In this document: positions 17,589 to 25,086 of the stretch, piece after piece | Position numbering within the stretch: position 1 is the first letter of the stretch | Layout: each line of letters begins with the position of its first letter | Origin: Micromonospora peucetia | Lineage (GTDB): Bacteria; Actinomycetota; Actinomycetes; Mycobacteriales; Micromonosporaceae | NCBI RefSeq assembly: GCF_900091625.1 | Contig: NZ_FMIC01000002.1 | Span: forward strand, 3,162,001 to 3,226,000 | DNA length: 64,000 nt | Direction of reading: 5' to 3' | Position numbers and translations under genes: made by a program | The notes under the pieces: generated by a model | What the model saw: only the letters and a program-made list of their open reading frames with translations | The model's database searches: none | What the model was told of the DNA's origin: nothing

Positions 17589-17966
17589 ATGGCCGCGCCG
17601 CTCGATCCGGAGATGTTCGACCCGGTCTGCCCGTCGGACCTGTCCCCGGTCCGGTTCGGCGACAAGTGGGCAGGCATGATCATCCGCTGCCTGGAGGCAG
17701 GTCCCCGGCGCTTCTCGGAGCTCCGTGTCCCGCTGCGCGGCATCACCGCGAAGGTGCTCACCCGGTCCCTGCGGACGTTGGAGCGGGACGGCCTGGTCGG
17801 GCGCACCGTCCAGGCCGGGCCGGTGCGGCGGGTCGAGTACGCGCTCACGCCGCTCGGGCGCGGCCTGCTCGGACCGATGGACGTGGCGTGCGAGTGGACC
17901 GGTCGGCACTGGGACGAGTTGCTCGACGCACGGGAGGGCGTGGTCCCGGTCTCCGCTGCGGACTGA
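17589..17966 (+). CDS. HxlR-family winged-helix regulator
   Basis: A 125-residue winged-helix protein with the HxlR layout. It has a Cys near the N-terminus (DPVCPSDL, residue 14), the recognition region RFSELRVPLRGITAKVLTRSLRTLERDGL and the wing VRRVEYALTPLG. Some HxlR proteins sense oxidants through such an N-terminal Cys. It probably represses the divergent NmrA-like reductase gene. No Shine-Dalgarno is visible, but a TANNNT -10 lies 7 nt upstream, so translation is probably leaderless. Confidence 0.88.
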   Translation: MAAPLDPEMFDPVCPSDLSPVRFGDKWAGMIIRCLEAGPRRFSELRVPLRGITAKVLTRSLRTLERDGLVGRTVQAGPVRRVEYALTPLGRGLLGPMDVACEWTGRHWDELLDAREGVVPVSAAD

Positions 17967-18079
17967 CCCGCCCTTCGGCCGCCGGTCCCGGCCGGCCGCC
18001 GACCGGGCGAGCGCCGTCTGATCGGCGACAGCCGTCCGGTCGGGTCACCGTCGCGCTTGCGTCGACCTGGGAAAACACC

Positions 18080-18106
18080 TCGGGGGCGGCGAATCGCCGC
18101 CCCCGA
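18080..18106. terminator. Hairpin terminator after the HxlR gene
   Basis: Near-perfect 13-bp stem, 18080-18092 with 18094-18106, between convergent stops at 17966 and 18204. Confidence 0.7.
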
Positions 18107-18120
18107 AGAGGGTTGCCCGG

Positions 18121-18165
18121 CTGGTGAACCACCAGGCTGGTCGGGCGTTGCCGGTGAACCACCGG
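18121..18165. repeat. Two small hairpins with a shared GGTGAACCACC core
   Basis: 18121-18135 and 18151-18165 are each perfect 6-bp stems around an AAC loop. The core GGTGAACCACC is identical and the stem ends differ in a compensating way (CT..AG, CC..GG). They start exactly 30 bp apart, downstream of a stronger terminator and before the stop of the minus-strand gene. Confidence 0.6.
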
Positions 18166-18203
18166 CGTTGCCGGTACGTCGCCGGCGAGCCGATCAGTGC
18201 CCG

Positions 18204-19067
18204 CTAGAAGCGGTCCACAAACTGTGAGTCAAGCCACTCCCGGAACCGCTGCACCCAGTCGCCGTCGGTGGTCGGCCAGTCGAACTGGCCGGTCATCGCC
18301 AGCACGCCGAGCACCACCGCGCCGAGGCCCAGCATGATGCCGAGCAGCGCGTCGGTCTTGCCAGCGATGTGCCGGCGGCGGGTGGCCATCAGGCCGAGTA
18401 CCGCGAGCACCGCGCCCGCCGCGCCGAGCCCGATGCCGTACCCGGTGAGGGCGCCGGTGAGCACGAAGAGCGCCCCGGCCACGCCGACGACCAGGCCGAG
18501 CGTGGCGAGCATGCTGGCCCGGGGCTTCGGGCCGACCGCCACCGGCGGCTCCTCGCGGTCGGGCACGCCGTCGCCGTCCCGGTCGACGGAGCGGTCCATG
18601 GCGCGGTCCCCAGCCACGGTGCGGTCTCCCGCCACCGTGCGGTTCCCGTCCACGACCCGGTCATGGTCCGCCCGCGCGACCCGCGCCGCCGCGTCCCGGT
18701 CCCCGTCGACCGTCCGCCCGTCGGGCGTCTGTTCGACGGTGGGGTCGTTGTCGGTGATCCGGGGGGCGCGCCGGGAGTCGTCGTCGGTCGGTCGGGACGT
18801 GGCGGCCCGCGCGACGGCCGCCCGCTCGGCCGCCCGCCGCTCGGCGGCACCGTTCCGCCCGTCCACGTGGGACGTGGCGCTGCTGCGGTAGGTCGTCTGC
18901 TCGGCGTCCCGGTCCGTCACCACCGGCCGGCCGGGCGTGCCGCTCCGGTCCGCGTCGGTCTGCGCCGTGCCGTCCCGGCCGGTGCCGGCCGGAACGTCGG
19001 GCCCGTCGAGGTTCTCGTCCGTCGGCGCCGGTTCCGACCGGCGCGACAGCAGAGGAATCTTGACCAC
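18204..19067 (-). CDS. Small membrane protein with long disordered charged N-terminus
   Basis: A 287-residue protein I do not recognise. Residues 1-185 are low-complexity and rich in Asp, Arg, Thr and Ala. They include a calcium-loop-like DRDGDGVPDREE resembling a thrombospondin type-3 unit. The C-terminal 100 residues hold three hydrophobic segments with a DUF4190-like look (TLGLVVGVAGALFVLTG, GLGAAGAVLAVLGL, LLGIMLGLGAVVLGVLAM). The tail WVQRFREWLDSQFVDRF is amphipathic. Start GTG 19067 follows a perfect AGGAGG with 6-nt spacing. Probably an envelope protein with a cytosolic disordered tail. Confidence 0.72.
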   Translation of the reverse strand: MVKIPLLSRRSEPAPTDENLDGPDVPAGTGRDGTAQTDADRSGTPGRPVVTDRDAEQTTYRSSATSHVDGRNGAAERRAAERAAVARAATSRPTDDDSRRAPRITDNDPTVEQTPDGRTVDGDRDAAARVARADHDRVVDGNRTVAGDRTVAGDRAMDRSVDRDGDGVPDREEPPVAVGPKPRASMLATLGLVVGVAGALFVLTGALTGYGIGLGAAGAVLAVLGLMATRRRHIAGKTDALLGIMLGLGAVVLGVLAMTGQFDWPTTDGDWVQRFREWLDSQFVDRF

Positions 19068-19180
19068 AACACACCTCCTGATGAATGCGTGGTGGCCGAT
19101 CAAAACGACGCCGCCCACGCGGTACACGTACCGGAATACCCACTCGGCCGTTCGCCGACACGGGGATGCGGGTGCGCTGA

Positions 19181-19192
19181 TACGTTTCCGCC
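19181..19192 (+). promoter_or_regulatory. Leaderless promoter -10 of the 19193 gene
   Basis: TACGTT at 19181-19186, then 6 nt, then GTG at 19193. No Shine-Dalgarno is visible. Confidence 0.5.
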
Positions 19193-19912
19193 GTGGGTTT
19201 CTACGACTTCAACTGCGCGGTCACCGGGGTCAGCCTCAAGGGCGTGGACGCCGTCCTCGTCGGGCTGTGCGAGAGCGACGGTGGCCTGCGGCCGGTGACC
19301 CTCGGCGTTGCCGGCAGCTACAACCGGCTCGGCTCCGTCGACGGCATCGCGGAGGACCTGAGCACCGAGCTGGTCTTCCGTTGGTTCACCGACCGGGTCG
19401 CGGACGGCCGGTTCGTGCTCAACCCCGCGTACGCGAACGACTACGGCAACCCGCCGACCGACCTCGAAGCCCTGCTGAGCTACCTCGAACGCAACGTCAG
19501 CGACTCCTCGGAGGAGCGCCCCGCCGCGGCTCTCGACGGCCGGCGGGTCTTCTCCGCCCTCGTCGCCGCGCCGGTCTGGGCGGCGCTGGCCGGGGATGCG
19601 GCATCGGACGAGTCACCGGATGCCCTGTTCAAGCAGGTGTTCGAGGGGGTGCCGACGGCCACCGAGATGTACGGGGACCGGATCTCCGAGCTGTCCCGGC
19701 ACATCCGCGAGCTGTACGCGGTCGACAGCCACCTCCGTGCGCGCGGGAGATCCTGGGCGCCTCAGCCCGATGACGATATCGGCGATCAGCACTACGGCCA
19801 GGAGATGCGCGGCTTCCTGGAGTCCGCACGACGCGACCTCGGCGGGAACCCGACCATCCGCGCGGCCCTCGACCGGTACGCCGCCGAGGTGGCCGACCTC
19901 CTGCACGAGTAG
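19193..19912 (+). CDS. Conserved-looking hypothetical protein, 239 residues
   Basis: I do not recognise this family. The protein is soluble and acidic, without signal peptide or membrane helix. It begins MGFYDFNCAVTGVSL, which looks like a small domain of a uniform actinobacterial family, and ends in helical segments (MRGFLESARRDLG...AEVADLLHE). There are few cysteines. Codon use matches the neighbours and a well-placed -10 supports expression from GTG 19193. It is followed 64 bp later by the Fpg/Nei gene with its own promoter signal, so they need not be an operon. Confidence 0.75.
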   Translation: MGFYDFNCAVTGVSLKGVDAVLVGLCESDGGLRPVTLGVAGSYNRLGSVDGIAEDLSTELVFRWFTDRVADGRFVLNPAYANDYGNPPTDLEALLSYLERNVSDSSEERPAAALDGRRVFSALVAAPVWAALAGDAASDESPDALFKQVFEGVPTATEMYGDRISELSRHIRELYAVDSHLRARGRSWAPQPDDDIGDQHYGQEMRGFLESARRDLGGNPTIRAALDRYAAEVADLLHE

Positions 19913-19976
19913 GCGGCAGGGTGGAACCGTGCAGCCGGCAGGCCGGAGCCGGACGCGCTGGCTATCCTTGGCACCC

Positions 19977-20786
19977 GTGCCAGAAGGACACACCATCCAC
20001 CGTCTGGCGGCGCGGCACGCGGACCTCTTCGTCGGGGACAAGCTGCACGCCGCCAGCCCGCAGGGCCGTTTCGCCGAGGGCGCGGCCCGGCTCTCCGGCA
20101 CCGTCCTGGAGGCCACCGAGGCGTACGGCAAGCACCTGCTGCACCACTACGCAGGCGAACTGACCCTGCACGTGCACCTGGGGCTCTACGGCAAGTTCAC
20201 CGACGGCGACGGGGAGCCGCCGGAACCGGTCGGCCAGATCCGGCTGCGGCTGGCCAGCGACCGGCACTGGCTCGACCTGCGCGGCCCCACCGCCTGTGAG
20301 CTGCTCACCCCGCCCGAGGTGGCGGCACTGCGCGGCCGGCTCGGCCCCGACCCGCTGCGCGCCGGCGCCGACCCCGAGCGGGCGTACGCCCGGATCTCCC
20401 GCAGCCCCACGCCGCTGGCCGCGCTGCTGCTCGACCAGTCGGTGGTGGCCGGCACCGGGCTGATCTTCGTCACCGAGGCGCTGTTCCGGGCCGGGCTTTC
20501 GCCGACGCTCCCCGGCCGGCGGCTGACCCGCCCCGGCTGGGACGCGCTCTGGGCCGACCTGGTGACGCTGATGCGGCTCGCCGTCACCCGCGGCCGGATC
20601 GACACCGTCCGCGACGCGCACCTGCCCGAGACGATGGGCCGCGCCGCCCGCGTCGACCGGCACGGCGGCGAGGTGTACGTCTACCGCCGCCCCGGCGATC
20701 CCTGCCACGTCTGCGGCACGCCGGTCAGCCGGGGCGGGCTGGCCGGCCGCAATCTCTACTGGTGCCCCACCTGCCAACCGGCCTGA
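19977..20786 (+). CDS. Fpg/Nei-family DNA glycosylase/AP lyase
   Basis: A 269-residue base-excision repair enzyme. After removal of the initiator residue the protein begins PEGHTIHRLA, giving the catalytic Pro and Glu and the Nei-type start. The helix-two-turn-helix region is SPTPLAALLLDQSVVAGTGLIFVTEALFRAGLSP. The C-terminal zinc finger is complete (CHVCG...CPTC). PEGHT favours the endonuclease VIII (Nei) branch, which removes oxidised pyrimidines, over MutM. GTG 19977 is fixed by the need for Pro at position 2. TATCCT lies 8 nt upstream at 19963-19968 and may be a -10. Confidence 0.93.
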   Translation: MPEGHTIHRLAARHADLFVGDKLHAASPQGRFAEGAARLSGTVLEATEAYGKHLLHHYAGELTLHVHLGLYGKFTDGDGEPPEPVGQIRLRLASDRHWLDLRGPTACELLTPPEVAALRGRLGPDPLRAGADPERAYARISRSPTPLAALLLDQSVVAGTGLIFVTEALFRAGLSPTLPGRRLTRPGWDALWADLVTLMRLAVTRGRIDTVRDAHLPETMGRAARVDRHGGEVYVYRRPGDPCHVCGTPVSRGGLAGRNLYWCPTCQPA

Positions 20787-20820
20787 CCGCTCCGCTCTCC
20801 ACTCCATCCCGCCGGCACCG

Positions 20821-20917
20821 CTGTCGAGCTGCCCCATCTGCGCGGGCGGCTTCGGCGGGAGGCGGCTGGTGCTGGTCGGGCCGTCCGGCTGCTCCATCTG
20901 TGCGGGCAACTCGACAG
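20821..20917. repeat. Composite inverted/direct repeat between convergent genes
   Basis: Outer arms CTGTCGAGCTGCCC (20821-20834) and 20904-20917 pair with one mismatch. Inside, GCTGCCCCATCTGCGCGGGC is repeated in direct orientation as GCTGCTCCATCTGTGCGGGC (from about 20888). So the element is both an inverted and a direct repeat. It lies between the Nei stop and the kinase-like gene stop. Confidence 0.7.
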
Positions 20918-20970
20918 CGCGCGTATGGCGGCGGTCGCACCATGGCCAGGGCCCGGCGTGCGGCTGGCTC

Positions 20971-21849
20971 TCACCCCGCGTCGAGCAGCCAGCGGACCAC
21001 CTCGACCTGGTTGGGGAAGACCTGCCCCTCGCCGATGCTCCAGGCCAGGGTCTGCCCGATCGTCCAGCCGCGCACCCGCTCCCGGTCCAGCCCCAGCTCC
21101 GCGCTGAGCCGGTCCAGCCGGTGCCGGACGGCGTCGGGCGAGTGGCCCAGCTCCGCACCGCGCACCAGCGGCACCACCCCGAACTCCCGCTCGCCGGTCA
21201 ACGGCTTCGGGTCGATCACCAGCCACGGTTCCCGGGTCGCCCGCAGCACGTTGCCGGCGTGCAGGTCCTGGTTGACCAGCACCTGCTCGCCCTGACTGCC
21301 GACCAGGTCGGCCAGCAGCCCCAGCGCCGCGTCGAGCAGCCGCCGCTCGTACGGCCGGCCGGCCCGATCCCAGTCCAGCGGCAGTTGCTCCACCCAGCCG
21401 GCGGTCTCCTCGGCGAGCGGGGTGAACGGCGCACCGGCCGGCCGCCACAGCCGGGGCAGCAGCCCGACCGCCACGTCCAGCGCCTCGTCGGCGGCCAGCG
21501 CGTGCAGCGGCGTACCGGGCACGCACCGCTCGACCAGCAGCGCCCGCCGGTCCGGGTCGTGCCCGAGCAGCTGGGCCGCCCCCACCCCGGCCCAGTGCTC
21601 CAGCGCGGTCGCCTCGTGGACGCTGTCAGGGTCCGGGTACTGGAGCTTCAACACCACCGGCGTGCCGTCGGGCAGCTCGGCCGGCAGGGCCAGCGATGCG
21701 AAGGCGTAGGCGAAGGGCTGCTCCACCCGCAGCGACCAGTGCGCGGCGCAGGCGGCCAGCCGGTCCGGCAGCGCCGCCAGCCACTCCCGTCCGGCCGGCG
21801 TGCCCCGCACCCAGCCCAGCCCGTCCGGAATCAGGAGTTCGGAGTCCAT
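20971..21849 (-). CDS. APH(6)/hydroxyurea phosphotransferase-like small-molecule kinase
   Basis: A 292-residue aminoglycoside-phosphotransferase-fold protein resembling the streptomycin 6-kinase/hydroxyurea kinase branch. The nucleotide-binding lysine is in VVLKLQYP (about residue 67), the catalytic loop reads VNQDLHAGNVL (usual form HGDLHxGN), and the metal-binding Asp is in WLVIDPKPL. Such enzymes phosphorylate aminoglycosides or related small molecules, but many chromosomal copies are not resistance genes. The start at 21849 is preceded by CAGGAT and 6 nt, consistent with a leaderless mRNA; 21882 is less likely. Confidence 0.85.
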   Translation of the reverse strand: MDSELLIPDGLGWVRGTPAGREWLAALPDRLAACAAHWSLRVEQPFAYAFASLALPAELPDGTPVVLKLQYPDPDSVHEATALEHWAGVGAAQLLGHDPDRRALLVERCVPGTPLHALAADEALDVAVGLLPRLWRPAGAPFTPLAEETAGWVEQLPLDWDRAGRPYERRLLDAALGLLADLVGSQGEQVLVNQDLHAGNVLRATREPWLVIDPKPLTGEREFGVVPLVRGAELGHSPDAVRHRLDRLSAELGLDRERVRGWTIGQTLAWSIGEGQVFPNQVEVVRWLLDAG

Positions 21850-21979
21850 CCGGCCATCCTGGACCGGGACCGCCCGGCCCACACGACCGCCCCCGGCCCC
21901 AGCCGGTCACAACGGGACCCTCGGCCCACCCGAACCCCCGCTCACCGAACCCACCCCACCCCACCCACCCTCTGCTCGT

Positions 21980-22048
21980 CGATCTTGCACTTTGCGCCCT
22001 CGGATTGGGTGCTTCGCCCCTTAGGCCGGGGCACAAAGTGCAAGATCG
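21980..22048. repeat. Intergenic palindrome, GATCTTGCACTTTG-arm type (element 2)
   Basis: 20-bp arms (21980-21999 and 22029-22048) with one mismatch, around a 29-bp centre. The left flank is C-rich (CCCACCC units) and the right flank is a G-rich run. It lies 73 bp downstream of the stop of the minus-strand WGR gene. The arm aligns with elements at 30732, 40873 and 45951. Confidence 0.85.
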
Positions 22049-22120
22049 CGGAGGGCAGGGGAGGGCAGGGCAGGGGAGGGCAGGGCAGGGGTGAGGGGGA
22101 GGGCAGGGGGAGGGGAGGGG
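22049..22120. other. G-rich repetitive tract (possible G-quadruplex)
   Basis: The plus strand is a run of GGGAGGGCAGGG-type units reaching the stop codon of the WGR gene. Four or more G-runs of three or more occur within short distances, so quadruplex formation on the plus strand is plausible. The WGR mRNA would carry the C-rich complement in its 3' region. Confidence 0.5.
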
Positions 22121-23539
22121 TTAGCGGAGGCGGCGGATGTCGCCGTGGGCTCGGTAGAAGCCGCCCCGGCCGGACTCGCGGACCTGGGTGACCAGGTAGC
22201 GCGCGCCCGGCTCGCGGATGCCCTTGGGGAACTGCACCGACCAGTCCCGGTGGTAGCCGGGGGAGAGCACGTGCACCCGCAGCCGGCCGCCGTTCTCGAC
22301 GCACTGCACGAGCACGCCGCCGTCGACGTCGCTGGTCACCTCGACCGTCGTCCACGCTGCCGGCTCCGGCATCCGGGACGGGGCCTTGACGTCGACCACC
22401 TCCGGCACGCTGCCGGCCTCGGCCGCCCGGATCGCCGGCTCGCTGGCGTCGATGCAGGCCAGGTGGCCGCTGGTGGTGACGACATAGAGCCGCTCGTCGT
22501 GGTACTGCATCGAGTAGGCCGAGCCGCAGCCGGTGCCGAGCTTCCACAGCCGGTTGCCGGCCGCATCGAAGCAGTAGATCGAGGACTGGCTGTCGCCGGC
22601 GAAGACGAACCGGCCGCCCTCGGCCGTGGCGCAGGAGAAGACCGGGGCGTCGCACCGGTAGCTGCGTTCGGTGCGGCCGTCCTTCGCGAGGCGTACGACC
22701 TCGCGGGTGCCGGTGCCGGCGAACACCGCGTCGGGCTCCTGCCAGCCGAACAGCACCGAGCCGGTGCGGGTGTGCCACAGCTCGCGGCCCGTCCGCCAGT
22801 CGTAGCCGGTCACACCCTGCGAGTGGCCGTGGTAGATCGCGTCACCGTCGCAGCGCACCATCCACGCCGACCGGCCCCGACCCTGCCGGCGCCAGAGGAA
22901 CTCGTCCTCGTGGTCGACGGCGACGATGCCGCCGCCCGCGTCGGAGACGCCCAGCACGCCGTCGTGGATGTCCAGCCAGTAGATGTCGATCTCCGGCGCG
23001 ATCTCGTACGCCGCCCGGGGCACCTTGCCGGACAGGTCGTAGACGTTGCCGTCGTCGCAGCCCGCGTAGACCCAGGCGTCGTCGGCGACGATGCACTTCA
23101 CCCCGTCGGGCAGGCGGACCTGGTTGAGCACCCGGGCGTCGTGGCCGAGCGTGGTGATGACCCCGCGCTCGTTGCCGACCATGCAGCTCTGCCCGTCGAC
23201 GAAGATGCCGAAGGCCGGGGCGCCGGAGTCGTAGCGCCAGAGCACCGGGGCGGTGCGGGCGGTGGATCGGGTGCTGACGATCTGCCGCCGGGAGACGGCG
23301 CGCTTCTGTCGCACCCCGGGGACGGCCGGGGCGTACCCCTTGCGGACCTTTTCGCCGATCTTCTTCGCCGCCGCCGCGCGGGCCTTGGTGTTGTCAGCGA
23401 AGGCCGTGGTCTTGACCTGGCCCTGGTCGCCGATCCGCCCGTAGCGGACGGTCAGCACGGCGTCGTCGACGACGGTCTCGTAGAACTTGTGCGCACCGTC
23501 CACTTCGGACAGTTCGAGATAGGTCGTCTCCTGCGACAT
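22121..23539 (-). CDS. WGR-domain protein with beta-propeller
   Basis: A 472-residue cytosolic protein. Residues 5-80 form a WGR domain (TYLELSEVDGAHKFYETVV...LTVRYGRIGDQGQ...), a module that in PARPs contacts DNA ends and the catalytic domain. Residues about 95-455 are a PQQ/WD-like beta-propeller with repeated blade motifs (DGVKCIVADDAWVYAGCDDGNVYDLSG and similar). No catalytic domain is present. A DNA- or nucleotide-sensing scaffold is a reasonable guess, but no function is known to me. ATG 23539 follows GGAGG. The flavin reductase gene lies upstream on the same strand, 157 bp away. Confidence 0.82.
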   Translation of the reverse strand: MSQETTYLELSEVDGAHKFYETVVDDAVLTVRYGRIGDQGQVKTTAFADNTKARAAAAKKIGEKVRKGYAPAVPGVRQKRAVSRRQIVSTRSTARTAPVLWRYDSGAPAFGIFVDGQSCMVGNERGVITTLGHDARVLNQVRLPDGVKCIVADDAWVYAGCDDGNVYDLSGKVPRAAYEIAPEIDIYWLDIHDGVLGVSDAGGGIVAVDHEDEFLWRRQGRGRSAWMVRCDGDAIYHGHSQGVTGYDWRTGRELWHTRTGSVLFGWQEPDAVFAGTGTREVVRLAKDGRTERSYRCDAPVFSCATAEGGRFVFAGDSQSSIYCFDAAGNRLWKLGTGCGSAYSMQYHDERLYVVTTSGHLACIDASEPAIRAAEAGSVPEVVDVKAPSRMPEPAAWTTVEVTSDVDGGVLVQCVENGGRLRVHVLSPGYHRDWSVQFPKGIREPGARYLVTQVRESGRGGFYRAHGDIRRLR

Positions 23540-23640
23540 GGGTGCCTCCGAGGGGGGTCAGCGACCGGCCCGACATGGCCGACGCGGCGACAGCGGGCAC
23601 ACGTTAACCGCCACCCCCGACAAGCCCAACCGGGGTGATC

Positions 23641-23685
23641 GGAAGGGCTCCTTCCGCTCCTCATGCGATGGGAAGGTGCCCTTCC
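23641..23685. repeat. Paired GGAAGG..CCTTCC mini-hairpins
   Basis: 23641-23655 and 23671-23685 are each 6-bp stems (GGAAGG/CCTTCC) with 3-nt loops, 30 bp apart, and can also pair with each other. They lie 12 bp beyond the stop of the minus-strand flavin reductase gene. A related GGAAGGGCTCC occurs at 35537. The short motif is the sort dispersed widely in related genomes; that is recollection, not checked. Confidence 0.55.
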
Positions 23686-23696
23686 TGACGGGCGGC

Positions 23697-25070
23697 CTAA
23701 CGGGCGGCCAGGGCGTCGACGGCCTTGCGGGCGGCGATCAGCACCGGGTCCCAGACCGGGGCGTACGGCGGGGCGTAGCCCAGGTCCAGCCCCGTCATGT
23801 CGTCCACCGTCATGCCGTTCCACAGCGCCACGGCCAGGGTGTCGATCCGCTTCGCCGCCTCGGACCAGCCGACGATCTGCGCCCCGAGCAGCCGCCCGCT
23901 GGGCTTCTCCGCGATCAGCTTCACCGTCATCGGCCGGGCGCCCGGGTAGTAGCCGGCGCGGCTGGTCGACTCGGCGATCACCGAGACGAACTCGAACCCC
24001 GCCGCCGCGGCGTCCTTCTCGCGCAGCCCGGTGCGCCCGACCTCCAGCTCGCAGACCTTGGTGACGGCGGTGCCGATCACCCCGGCGAAGGTGGCGTACC
24101 CGCCACCGATGTTGATGCCGGCGACCCGGCCCTGCTTGTTGGCGTGGGTGCCCAGCGGCACGTGCACCGCCATCCCGGTGACCCGGTGCACGGTCTCCAC
24201 GCAGTCACCGGCGGCCCAGACGTCCGGCACCCCCTGCACCCGCATCCGGCGGTCCACCCGGATTCCGCCGGTGGTGCCCAGCGGCAGGCCGGCGGCCTCC
24301 GCGAGCGCGGTGTTGGGGCGTACGCCCAGACCGAGGACGACCACGTCGGTGGGGATGGGCCCCTCGGCGGTGACCACCGCGGACACCCGGCCGTCGGTCT
24401 CCTCCAGGCCGGTCACCCCGAGGCCGGTACGGATGGTGATGCCGATGCCCCGCATCGCGTCCGTGACCAGTTCGGCCATATCCGGATCCACGGTGGCCAT
24501 CGGCTGCTCGGCCTGCTCGACCAGGGTGACGGCGAGCCCGCGCTGGATCAGCGCCTCGGCCATCTCCACGCCGATGTAGCCGCCGCCGACCACCACCGCC
24601 CGGCGCGGCCGGGGCTCGGAATCCAGCCAGTCGCGCAGCGCGGCGCCGTCGTCGAGGGTCTGCATCCCGAAGACCCCGCCGGCGTCGGTGTCCGCCCAGT
24701 CCGGCTTCTTGGGCACCGCGCCGGTGGCGTACATCAGGGTGTCGAAGCGCTCGCGGACCTCGCCGCCGCCGTCGAGGTCGCGCGCGACGACCTCACGCCG
24801 GTCAAGGTCGATCGCGGTCACCTCGTGCCGCAGCCGTACGTCGATGTCGAACTTCTCCCGGAAGGTCTCCGGGTCACGGGCGATCAACTGGTCCCGCTCG
24901 GGCACCAGCCCGCTGATCCAGTATGGGATGCCGCACGCCGAGTACGACGTGAAGTGTCCCCGCTCGAAGGCGACGATCTCCAGGTCGCCGCGGTCGCGAC
25001 GGCGCCGTGCCTGGGACGCCGCAGCCATCCCCGCGGCGTCCCCACCGATGACGATCAGCCGTTGCGTCAC
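23697..25070 (-). CDS. FAD-dependent pyridine-nucleotide-disulfide oxidoreductase, CoA-disulfide reductase type
   Basis: A 457-residue flavoprotein. The N-terminal FAD site is VIGGDAAGMAAASQAR, and the single redox Cys is in SYSACGIPYWI (about residue 43), as in CoA-disulfide reductase and NADH oxidase/peroxidase relatives. The NAD site is VVVGGGYIGVEMAE, a second FAD contact is DVWAAGDCVE, and the dimerisation domain follows. It likely reduces CoA or mycothiol-type disulfides or polysulfides. GTG 25070 fits the family N-terminus and lies 7 nt after CAGGAT; ATG 25079 is the alternative. Upstream on the same strand is a GCS2-type ligase ending 17 bp away, so a thiol-related operon is plausible. 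Confidence 0.9.
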   Translation of the reverse strand: MTQRLIVIGGDAAGMAAASQARRRRDRGDLEIVAFERGHFTSYSACGIPYWISGLVPERDQLIARDPETFREKFDIDVRLRHEVTAIDLDRREVVARDLDGGGEVRERFDTLMYATGAVPKKPDWADTDAGGVFGMQTLDDGAALRDWLDSEPRPRRAVVVGGGYIGVEMAEALIQRGLAVTLVEQAEQPMATVDPDMAELVTDAMRGIGITIRTGLGVTGLEETDGRVSAVVTAEGPIPTDVVVLGLGVRPNTALAEAAGLPLGTTGGIRVDRRMRVQGVPDVWAAGDCVETVHRVTGMAVHVPLGTHANKQGRVAGINIGGGYATFAGVIGTAVTKVCELEVGRTGLREKDAAAAGFEFVSVIAESTSRAGYYPGARPMTVKLIAEKPSGRLLGAQIVGWSEAAKRIDTLAVALWNGMTVDDMTGLDLGYAPPYAPVWDPVLIAARKAVDALAAR

Positions 25071-25086
25071 AGGCACCATCCTGTCA

